A stretch of 54,106 bases of DNA, taken from NCBI GenBank assembly GCA_905211485.1, contig CAJMAW010000002.1, positions 1-54,106 of the forward strand. Reading direction: 5' to 3'. Below the pieces are notes generated by a model. It was not told where the DNA came from, did no database searches, and saw only the letters and a program-made list of their open reading frames with translations. A program made the translations under genes and the position numbers. Source of the stretch: an uncultured Lentisphaeria bacterium. GTDB lineage: Bacteria > Verrucomicrobiota > Lentisphaeria > Victivallales > UBA1829. Shown one piece after another: positions 8,756-16,989 of the stretch. Every line of letters begins with the position of its first letter. The first letter of the stretch is position 1.

Positions 8756-10351
8756 TCAGTCGAACGAATAAATGCGTGTTTTCAGAAGGCTCGGTTCGAA
8801 GACTTCCATTCCCAGGTAAAGGTCATCGCCGTTCCTCCGTCTGGAGCGTTTCCAGGTCTCGCCTTCAAAGTGTCCTTCCTCGACGCTCAGGAGTTCAGCG
8901 TAAGCATGTTTCTTCGGAAGGGCTTCCACTCTGAAGCCGAGGCCTGCGATCAGGAAGTCGTCCGGACCGGTTTCAATGATGAATCCACCGCCGGGGATGT
9001 CCATTTCCGCGCCGGGGAGCAGCCAGAGGATCCGGAAATCGTATTTTTCAAAGGAGAGGTAATGAGCCCGGAACGAATCCTGAAGGATTCCTTTCATATG
9101 TTTTGTCCCGCGGTAACGCAAAATGGAAGGCATCAGGTTTCTCAGAAGGGAATAGGTTTTCCTGAGCTGAGGGGACTGATCGCGTGAACCCATGCTTTTG
9201 ACCGCGTCCTGGAGAACGGCATCCTCAGGAACGGGTGCGTCGGAAGAACTCTTCACCCCGCCGAGGCTGTCGATTCCGAAGGGGGAAACGCAGAGAGCGC
9301 CCTGCCCGACGGCGTAAAGAATCGTACCCGTCATCCAGCGGTCGCGCCGCATTTCCGGGATCAGAAGGGGATTGCCTTTGAGACGGGTGTAACGGGCGCA
9401 TTCCTCCTTGAAGTTTTCCTGATAGAGATCGGGAGCAAAGACATCGATGTCCGGTGCGGCGCAGCGCCAGACGTCATGCAGTTCCGCGACAGGCCCTCCG
9501 GAAGGATGAGCTCCGCCGGGTTCCCCGGGAGCCTGAACGGTCCAGGCGTTCACGAACATGGGAATCGGATATTCTTCCTTTCCCGCCGCCGCAACGGCAT
9601 TGATGTACTTTGCCGTGTAAAAGGCCGTGAAGACTTCGTCGGCCGCATCTCCGAAGACCGCCTGCCAGTTCCCGGATTTTTCCAGAGCGGAGAAATCCGC
9701 ATGTCCCGAGAGCCAGGGAGAAAGCTCCGCCCGGTGCGTGCAAAGATAGCGGGAAAGTTCTTCCGGAATACTCCGGGCAAAGACTTCATTTGCCGCGGGA
9801 GAAAAATCACGGGATGTCCCGAGAAGGCCGGACTCGTTTTCCACCTGCATCATCAGCACGGTGCGGGAGGAATCCGTTTCCCTCAGATGTTTCATCAGCG
9901 CGGCAAAGGCTCTGGCATCCAGTTTCCGGCATTCGGAAGAAAAACAGCTGATTGCGCGGTTTTTTGTTCCATCTCTGCGGAGGGCGCGCGGGAAACGGAC
10001 TCCATCGGTCCGGACCCATTCGGGCGGATAGGTGGAAAGGGCGTTCTTCCAAGTGGCAAACCAGATCAGAATCAGTTTCAGACCATGAGCTTCCGCGGAA
10101 CGGATCAGATCGTCGACCATGGAAAAATCGAAACGGCCTTCTACAGGTTCGACAAGTTCCCAGGAAACAGTCGCAATCACACAGTTCAAACCGAGATCCC
10201 GCAGTTTCGGCCAGACGCGTTTCATATGTTCCGGATCGGAGGAACTTGAATTGTGAAGTTCTCCGCACAAAAGGACCATCGGCTCTCCCTCAGCATTCAG
10301 GAGCTGAATCACGCCGTCACGTTCTTCCAGACGGGGAAAAGAGTTCTTCAT
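8756..10351 (-). CDS. GH35-like beta-galactosidase with DUF5597-type C-terminus
   Basis: A 531-residue glycoside hydrolase with an (alpha/beta)8 barrel. The N-terminal strand region (GELHNSSSSDPEHMKRVWPKL) and the acid/base motif QVENESG (Glu173) match the clan GH-A pattern QVENEYG; LLIPEMRRD supplies the likely nucleophile Glu333. After the barrel the protein continues with a beta-rich region like DUF5597, as in Cellvibrio and Caulobacter GH35 enzymes. No signal peptide is present, so it probably acts on imported oligosaccharides. It ends near the RND terminator and faces that operon. Exact sugar specificity (galactoside or other) is not determined. Confidence 0.82.
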   Translation of the reverse strand: MKNSFPRLEERDGVIQLLNAEGEPMVLLCGELHNSSSSDPEHMKRVWPKLRDLGLNCVIATVSWELVEPVEGRFDFSMVDDLIRSAEAHGLKLILIWFATWKNALSTYPPEWVRTDGVRFPRALRRDGTKNRAISCFSSECRKLDARAFAALMKHLRETDSSRTVLMMQVENESGLLGTSRDFSPAANEVFARSIPEELSRYLCTHRAELSPWLSGHADFSALEKSGNWQAVFGDAADEVFTAFYTAKYINAVAAAGKEEYPIPMFVNAWTVQAPGEPGGAHPSGGPVAELHDVWRCAAPDIDVFAPDLYQENFKEECARYTRLKGNPLLIPEMRRDRWMTGTILYAVGQGALCVSPFGIDSLGGVKSSSDAPVPEDAVLQDAVKSMGSRDQSPQLRKTYSLLRNLMPSILRYRGTKHMKGILQDSFRAHYLSFEKYDFRILWLLPGAEMDIPGGGFIIETGPDDFLIAGLGFRVEALPKKHAYAELLSVEEGHFEGETWKRSRRRNGDDLYLGMEVFEPSLLKTRIYSFD

Positions 10352-10648
10352 CGTACTGTTTTTTCATCCTTCATTCTTTGCATTGTTCTGATGACTTGAA
10401 GATGGGATCTTCTTTCCGTTTTCCGCCCCCCCTTTTTCCTCTTTGCTCATTTCATTTTTGCCGGAGTGGGGAAGCAGTTCTTTCTGGAGGAAAGATAACC
10501 TTCCCCGTCCCGGAATGCAAGGGAACTGGCTTCTTTTTCCCGGGATGGTGGGAAAGGGAAGGCGGGGGAAGAAGAGGAAGGAAAAGGAAGAAGGGAAAAA
10601 GAAAGAATGCGGAAGCATATCCCCGTTTCCAGAGGCCTCATTTTTTCT
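10352..10648. other. Intergenic region with long homopurine tract
   Basis: No gene seen. About 10550-10607 of the plus strand is nearly pure A/G. Both flanking genes are on the minus strand, so this would be a pyrimidine-rich leader for the glycosidase gene. Confidence 0.5.
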
Positions 10649-12094
10649 TCAAAGAGAAAGTTTCTGCCAGCGCCGGCTTCCGAAGACTGGGGTGCTGGAA
10701 ACGCGGAATTCTCCGGAGGAAGTTCTGTCCAGAGCCATCACCATATACCGAAGGGCGTCCATGGCATGATCGTTGAGTTTCAGGGGTTCTTCCCTGGCAT
10801 TGCGGGAATCTGCGGAAGGGCACCAGCGGTAGTCGTAGATTTCGGAAAGGAGCTGCTTGAGATTTCTGAAAAAGAAAAGACGGGGTCTGCCGTCCGGAGC
10901 GACGGAAAGACGGTTCTTGACGCTCTGGATGCCGAGGATCACATCTTTCTTCGCCGCCCGGGTCCGGATTCCGGCGTCTTCCAGTTCAGCGCGTTCGGAT
11001 GCGTCATGATCGGCGACGGTAACGGCATATCGTTCATCGACGGACAAGCGCAGGATCTCTTCCGCATGAATCCGGGTCCGGACGGATGACTTGTAATATT
11101 CCCTGTAGATGTAGAGTCTTCCGTCCCCGTCGACGGCTCCCCAGAGACAGACAAAGGGGTTTGTGAAACCGAAGTCGATGGCGCGGAAACGTTTCCAATC
11201 CGCGGGGATTTCAAAGGGGTCCAGAGTATGGATTTCTTCGTCGAATTCCTCATAGACCGCGCCCTGATTGTCGCGCCAGATTCCATTGAGCATCCGGTCC
11301 TTCATCACAGAGGGGAGCGCCTCCAATGAAGCCAGGTATTCCGGAGGAAGATGAGAGAGATTGTCGTATGCTGACCAGTTCAGGCGCGCCCATTTTTCCG
11401 CATCGGGGAGAGGCTCTTCCGTTTCGGGATCAAGCTGTCTCACACCGACGTAATGAAGCCAGTGGCGCGGTCCCCGCGGATTGCAGTCCAGAATCAGTTT
11501 CGGGACGGCCGTGCGGCCTTTCGAGTCGCGGCAGCGCTGGGCAAGACGCGTCACAGCCATCTGGACCGTCTCATAAGAAAGCTGGGTGGCTTCATTCAGA
11601 AAGACTGTAATGTATTCGTTGCCAAGGATTTTTTCCGTCCGATCCGCATCATCCAGCCCGCCCACCGTAATGCTCGAACCGTTCCGGAAATACAGACAGA
11701 GATCCGTTTCACTGAAACGGCAGAGTCCGCCGGGGACATGAATTCTCAGATATCTTTTCAGTGTATCCGCCCACAGCGAAGTCTTCGCGTGAGCACGGCA
11801 TTTCCGGGCCGCAAGCTGATGCGAACCGGGATACTGAAGCGCACGCCGGACAAGATATTCCGTAATCAGCGCGGTTTTCCCGGAACGGGAACCGCCGTCA
11901 AAAAGAATCCGGGTCTTGTTCCGCGAACTCAGGATTTTCCATCCGAGTTTCTGTTTTTCATTAAATTTCAATCCCATAATAACGGCAGTCCGTCTCTGTT
12001 TTTCCTTGATTCTTCCTGTTCCGGGTTTTCTCTTCTTTGCAGGTGGGGAAATTTTTTCTGCTTTTCCCGGCTTGACCCTGCCCCGGCTTTTCAT
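10649..12094 (-). CDS. Phage terminase large subunit, solitary
   Basis: TerL packages phage DNA with an N-terminal ATPase and a C-terminal RNase H-fold nuclease. All key elements are present in this 481-residue frame: Walker A GGSRSGKT (67-74), Walker B with catalytic Glu in TVFLNEA (165-168), and nuclease acids in AIDFGF (D307), VADHDAS (D362/D364) and NDHAMDALRY (D446). It is closest in feel to PBSX-type terminases. The start at 12094 has GGAG five bases upstream; an upstream start (12196) lacks one. The first 39 residues are an unusually basic Lys/Arg/Pro tail not needed for the family. No portal, capsid, small terminase, tail or integrase gene flanks it. It diverges from typA. Either a phage remnant or a retained gene. 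Confidence 0.9.
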   Translation of the reverse strand: MKSRGRVKPGKAEKISPPAKKRKPGTGRIKEKQRRTAVIMGLKFNEKQKLGWKILSSRNKTRILFDGGSRSGKTALITEYLVRRALQYPGSHQLAARKCRAHAKTSLWADTLKRYLRIHVPGGLCRFSETDLCLYFRNGSSITVGGLDDADRTEKILGNEYITVFLNEATQLSYETVQMAVTRLAQRCRDSKGRTAVPKLILDCNPRGPRHWLHYVGVRQLDPETEEPLPDAEKWARLNWSAYDNLSHLPPEYLASLEALPSVMKDRMLNGIWRDNQGAVYEEFDEEIHTLDPFEIPADWKRFRAIDFGFTNPFVCLWGAVDGDGRLYIYREYYKSSVRTRIHAEEILRLSVDERYAVTVADHDASERAELEDAGIRTRAAKKDVILGIQSVKNRLSVAPDGRPRLFFFRNLKQLLSEIYDYRWCPSADSRNAREEPLKLNDHAMDALRYMVMALDRTSSGEFRVSSTPVFGSRRWQKLSL

Positions 12095-12347
12095 TGAATC
12101 TCCAAACGTCAAAAAAAAACGGGAGGGGAGGAGACCTTTCTTTGCCGGAACTCTTTTCTTCCTTCTCCGGACGCAGACGGCAAGCCCGGAAGGCAAATTT
12201 CTCCAGCTGAAAAAACAAGTTTTCAGGAAAAATAAGCGCTCCGAAACTGGAAAAATCAGAAAAAAAAGCTATCTTACAAGTTCTGTTTTTATGACGGAGA
12301 GAAAAACAAGAAACAAGTCTCCGGGAACGCGGGAACGGCAAGGAATT

Positions 12348-14177
12348 ATGCAGAACATCAGAAATATCGCAATCATCGCGCACGTCGACCACGGGAAAAC
12401 CACGCTCGTGGACCAGATCATCAGGCAGGCGAAAATCTTCCGGGAAAACCAGGAAATGCACGAGTGTTTCCTGGACAGCAACGACATCGAACGCGAACGC
12501 GGAATCACTATCCTTTCCAAGAACATCAGCGTCAATTACAAGAATACGAAGATCAATATCATCGACACTCCGGGGCACAGCGACTTCGGCGGCCAGGTGG
12601 AAAGAGTCCTGAACATGACCGACGGAGTGCTTCTTCTTGTCGACGCTGCCGAAGGTCCCCTGCCCCAGACCCGTTTTGTTCTGGACAAGGCTTTGAAACT
12701 GAATTTGAAACCGGTAGTCGTCATCAACAAGATCGACCGTCCGGACGCCCGGGTTCAGGAAATCCACAATGCCGTTTTCGATCTTTTCATCGATCTGGAT
12801 GCCTCTGAAGAACAGCTGGATTTCCCCGTGCTTTACGCCAGCGGAAAAAACGGATGGGTCACGGATGACCTCGAACATGGGAAGAGGGATTCGATTCTGC
12901 CGCTCATGGACGCCATTCTGGAAAAGATCCCGCCTCCGCCGCACCGGGAAGGCCCCGTTCAGATGCAGGTCACCACGCTGGACTACAACGATTATGTCGG
13001 ACGCATCGGCATCGGCAGGATTCACCGCGGGACGCTCAATACGAAAAAACCGCTTGTTCTCATTAAGCGCGACGGAAGCGTTGTCCCGACCCAGATCAAA
13101 CAGCTCTTTCTTTTCGAGGGAATCGAACGCCGGGAATCCGTTCAGGCGGAATGCGGCGACATCTGCGCTGTCGTCGGAATCGAAAACATCGATATCGGCG
13201 ACACCATCGCCGACGCGGAAACGCCCGAACCCATGCCCCCCATCGCCATCGACGAACCCACGATTTCCATGATGTTCCGTGTCAACGATTCCCCGCTTTT
13301 CGGACAGGAAGGGAAATTCATCAGCAGCAGACACATCCGCGAACGGCTCTTCAAAGAGGCGGAAAGGGATGTCGCGCTCCGCGTGGAGGAGACGTCCGGC
13401 GACTGTTTCAAAGTCAGCGGGCGCGGCGTTCTCCACATCTCCATCCTCATCGAAAACATGCGCCGGGAAGGATATGAGCTGACCATTTCCCAGCCGCACG
13501 TCATCACAAAAGAAATCGACGGAGTCCTCAACGAACCCATCGAAATCCTTTCCGCGGACGTCCCCGACAACTGCACAGGCAAAGTCATCGAACTTGTCGG
13601 CAGCCGCAAGGGCGAAATGCTGAGAATGGAACAGCACGGCAACCGCCAGCTGATCGAATTCCACATCCCCACCCGCGGCATCATCGGGCTCCGGAGCAAA
13701 ATCATGACCGCCACCGCAGGAGAAGCCATCATCTCCCACCGTTTCGATCATTATGAACCCTTCAAAGGGGATATTCCGCAGAGAATCAATGGAGTCCTCG
13801 TCAGCATGGGAAGGGGAAAAGCCATCGCCTATGCCATCGACGGACTTCAGCTGCGTGGAAAATTCTTCATCGAACCCGGAGTGGAAACCTATGAGGGAAT
13901 GATTGTCGGAGAACACTGCAAGGACGATGACCTCGAAGTCAATCTCCAGCGGGCAAAAAAACTAACCAATATGCGTGCCGCCGGATCCGACAGAAACCTC
14001 AAAATCGCTCCCGCCGAAAAAATGAGTCTCGAAGAAGCTCTCGAATATATCGCGGACGACGAATATCTGGAAGTCACCCCTCAAAACATCCGCCTCCGTA
14101 AAAAATATCTGACCGAACTCGAACGCAGAAGAATGCGAAACGCCAAGGCCAGAGAAGAAGAAGAAAGCGAAAACTGA
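12348..14177 (+). CDS. typA: Ribosome-associated GTPase TypA/BipA
   Basis: A translational GTPase of the EF-G-like superfamily, 609 residues as expected. It assists 50S assembly and stress or cold adaptation. The G1 motif AHVDHGKTTL (about 10-19), switch II DTPGHSDFGG, NKID and the TypA-specific ERERGITI are all present, followed by EF-G-like domains and the unique C-terminal domain with the conserved GRGKAIAYAIDGLQLRG region. Start chosen at the first Met of the conserved N-terminus, with AAGGA four bases upstream. It diverges from the terminase gene across about 250 bp. Confidence 0.97.
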   Translation: MQNIRNIAIIAHVDHGKTTLVDQIIRQAKIFRENQEMHECFLDSNDIERERGITILSKNISVNYKNTKINIIDTPGHSDFGGQVERVLNMTDGVLLLVDAAEGPLPQTRFVLDKALKLNLKPVVVINKIDRPDARVQEIHNAVFDLFIDLDASEEQLDFPVLYASGKNGWVTDDLEHGKRDSILPLMDAILEKIPPPPHREGPVQMQVTTLDYNDYVGRIGIGRIHRGTLNTKKPLVLIKRDGSVVPTQIKQLFLFEGIERRESVQAECGDICAVVGIENIDIGDTIADAETPEPMPPIAIDEPTISMMFRVNDSPLFGQEGKFISSRHIRERLFKEAERDVALRVEETSGDCFKVSGRGVLHISILIENMRREGYELTISQPHVITKEIDGVLNEPIEILSADVPDNCTGKVIELVGSRKGEMLRMEQHGNRQLIEFHIPTRGIIGLRSKIMTATAGEAIISHRFDHYEPFKGDIPQRINGVLVSMGRGKAIAYAIDGLQLRGKFFIEPGVETYEGMIVGEHCKDDDLEVNLQRAKKLTNMRAAGSDRNLKIAPAEKMSLEEALEYIADDEYLEVTPQNIRLRKKYLTELERRRMRNAKAREEEESEN

Positions 14178-14869
14178 ACTCTGAAACAAAAACCTGAAAC
14201 AAAAACCTGCAACGGAAACCTGAAACGGGACACGTAAAAAAACAAGGGGAAAATCAAAACAAGGAAAAAACCGGCGGGGAAAGCGTAAGCGTATTCACGC
14301 CTCATTTTCTGCCCGTCCGTCTCGTCTTTCATCTGAGGGATTCTGCTCCTTTTTTTCACCTTCCGGGGAAAACCGTTTTTCTCCGGGCAGAAGGAGAACA
14401 TCCCTGCGGGAACTGGCAGGACGGGAGAGAAGCAGGCGGTGCTCTGCTCCGTTTTCTCCGCAGACGGCCCCGGATTTTTCTTTTCCGCTTCATGTGATTT
14501 TCCGTTTTTCCTTTCCGGAATTACTTTTTTCCGGGAGACGTCAATCCAGCCATGTTTCAGGAATAGAACGCTTTTCCCTGCCCTCTCCCGTTGCGTCGGC
14601 AGTTCATGAGGGGCGATCTTCCGGCTGTCTTTGCTGTCCGCCGCGGCCGGGACGCGGGAAAGAACGCTTTGCGGGAAATGGAGAGAAATCCAGAGGGGGG
14701 CACTGCCGGGAGAGAAACGCGAATGAAAGACTATTGATAGAGGATAGAGCAAGAAAAAGGTGGGGAAGCGCAGGATAATATATATGAGGACGGAGGGGGG
14801 GACCGGAGACGGATGAAAAAGAAAACACTTTAATGTTAATGGTTCACAAATGGTTCAGGGTATACGGGA
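14178..14869. other. Long intergenic region with tandem and direct repeats
   Basis: No credible gene in about 690 bases. It opens with a 13-bp tandem repeat and ends with two copies of AATGGTTCA (14838-14846 and 14849-14857) spaced 11 bases start to start, one helical turn, just before the ABC-F start. An open minus-strand frame (14081-14752) shows no family features and I reject it. Confidence 0.5.
14181..14232. repeat. 13-bp tandem repeat, four copies
   Basis: Four consecutive 13-bp units beginning CTGAAAC or CTGCAAC (14181, 14194, 14207, 14220). The first two are identical and the last two diverge. It starts three bases after the typA stop codon. Confidence 0.85.
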
Positions 14870-16989
14870 ATGATTGATTTTCAGAATGTATCAAAACTTC
14901 TCGGTGGTCGCGACATTTTCCGGAACGTGTCCTTTCGCGTCAACAAAGGCGAACGCATCGGGGTCGTCGGCCCCAACGGTTCCGGGAAGACGACGCTTTT
15001 TTCCCTGATCTGCGGAGACCTTTCCCCCGACAAAGGGGAAATTGTGAAACCGGAGAAGGCCAGGCTCGGATTTCTGCGGCAGCAGCTGGGATTTTTCCGT
15101 GAAAGCGAGCCGCTTCTCTCCTTTGCCGAAGCCGCGGGCGGAGAACTGCCGCGACTCCAGGAACGCATCATTGCCCTGGAACAGAAACTCTCCACTCTTC
15201 CACAGGAGAAGAGTTCCGAACGGGAATCGCTCTTGAAACAGCTGGGGCAGGCGCAAAGTGAATTTGAGGCACTGGGCGGCTATGAAATGTCGCACCGAGC
15301 GGCGGCGGCGCTGGCGGGGCTGGGATTCCGGGAATCCGACAATAGAGTTCGAACTCAGTGTCGGCGCGGCGTTCTACCCAGCGGCTGATGCTGGCGCGGG
15401 CGCTGTACAAGGACGGCGCGATTCTGCTGCTGGACGAACCCTCCAATTACCTTGACATTCCCGCCGTCGAATGGCTCCAGCGCAGACTCAAGAATTACGA
15501 AGGCACCCTTCTGCTCATCTCCCACGACCGTTATTTGCTCAATTCCCTGACGGACATCACACTGGAAATCAACGGAGGAAACGCCACACGCTATTCCGGC
15601 GGATATTTCTATTACGTCCGCGAACGCGAAGAACGCCGCCGCATCTCCGAAGCCGCCGCAAAAAACAACGAGCGGAAACGCCAGCAGCTGGAAAACAACA
15701 TCAACCGTTTCCGGGCCAAGGCCACCAAAGCCGCGCAGGTGCAGTCCTGGATCAAAATGCTCGATAAAATGGAAGACGTCCGTGCGCCCGAGGATCTGCA
15801 TTTCACCGGACGGATCCGCATCCCGTCTCCGCCCCCCTGCGGAGCGGCGGAGATCCTCCGTCTGGAAAATGTCTCCCACAGCTATGACGGAGTCCGCTGG
15901 ATCCTGAAAGACATTGATCTTGCCATCGGGAAAGGCGATAAAATCGGAGTCATCGGATACAACGGCACAGGGAAAAGCACCCTGCTCCGAATCATTGCGG
16001 GCCGTTTTCCCCCGACAGAAGGCAGCAGGAAAATCAGCCACAAGGTCGTCATCGGCTATCAGGCACAGGAATTTGCGGAGCTTCTGCCTGAGGAACAGAG
16101 CGTCTTCGACGTGGTGAAGGAAGCATCCGCGGGGACGGATCTGCCGTCTCAGAGAATCCGGGAAATACTCGGAGCCTTCGGCTTTTCAGGCGATGCGGCG
16201 CTGAAACCGTGCCGTGTGCTGAGCGGAGGAGAGAAAATCCGCCTCTGCTTTGCCCGGATTTTCGTCAATCCCCCGAATCTGCTCGTCCTGGACGAACCGA
16301 CCACGCATCTGGATATCGCGGCAAGAGAAGCGCTTCAGGAGGCTTTGAAAGAATATCAGGGAACCGTCTGCCTCGTCAGTCACGACATGGAATTCCTGCG
16401 CGGAACAGCGGACAATATTCTGGAAATGCGTTCTCCCGGCGTCCGCAGATATTTCGGGAATTACGATTATTACAAGGAAAAAACCGCCAGTGAAGCTGAA
16501 AAATCCGCCCCCTCCTCCCCTTCTTCCGCCGCGGAAGGAAGAGCGGGAAGAAATGCTGCCTCCGCCGCTTCGGGATCTGCAAGGGGAAAGGAGCCTTCAT
16601 CAGGAGCTGTCTCCTTCGGATCGTCAGGAGCAGGAGACGGAACTGGTGGAGGAACTGGAGGAGGAACTGGAACGGTTGTCAACCCGAAGGAACTCAGGAG
16701 AGAACGCGCGGCGAAACGTCAGGAAATGTCCGGGGAGAAGCGGCGTCTGGAAAGGGAAATCGCCGAAATCGAAAAAAAGATCGAATCCGCCGAAGAGGAG
16801 AAGTCTGAGATTTTAAGACAGCTCTCCTCCCCAGGCGAAGGCATCGACTTTGCCTCGCTCCAGAAGCGCCTGAAGGAAATCGACTACACCCTCGCCCTCG
16901 CCACCGTAGACTGGGAAAACACCGCCACGCGTTATGAAGAATTCATGAAGGAATACCGGAAAAATGACGAAAAACCTCCCAAAGGCTGA
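14870..16989 (+). pseudogene. ABC-F family ATPase disrupted by a frameshift in the first ABC signature
   Basis: ABC-F proteins are soluble twin-ATPase translation factors acting at the ribosome E site. Two frames encode it: 14870-15388 (first Walker A VGPNGSGKTT) and 15358-16989 (Walker B LLLDEPSNYLDI, P-site linker, second Walker A GYNGTGKST, signature LSGGEKIRLCFARI, Walker B LLVLDEPTTHLD). The expected LSGGW signature of the first domain should lie near 15345-15385. There about 44 bases make no sense in any frame, and the reading frame shifts by one lost base. The rest is intact, including a Ser/Ala/Gly-rich linker and a C-terminal coiled coil, so the lesion is recent, an assembly error, or (less likely) a recoding site. 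Uup/YheS-like. Confidence 0.8.
16639..16674. repeat. 12-bp tandem repeat inside the ABC-F linker
   Basis: Three GGAACTGG-led 12-bp units (16639, 16651, 16663) encode a Gly-Thr-Gly-Gly run in the flexible linker between the second ATPase domain and the C-terminal coiled coil. Confidence 0.8.

Noticed and set aside
10443..10776. Small plus-strand frames across the glycosidase-terminase gap
   Set aside because: They come from the purine-rich tract and lack start signals and families.
10352..12347. A prophage around the terminase
   Set aside because: No portal, capsid, tail, lysis or integrase gene and no attachment-site duplication seen within several kilobases.
11961..13916. Minus-strand open frame of 651 codons
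   Set aside because: It lies antisense to typA, whose protein is unmistakable; no family features on the minus strand.
14081..14752. Minus-strand open frame of 223 codons between typA and ABC-F
   Set aside because: No recognisable domain, no ribosome site, and it overlaps the typA end antisense.
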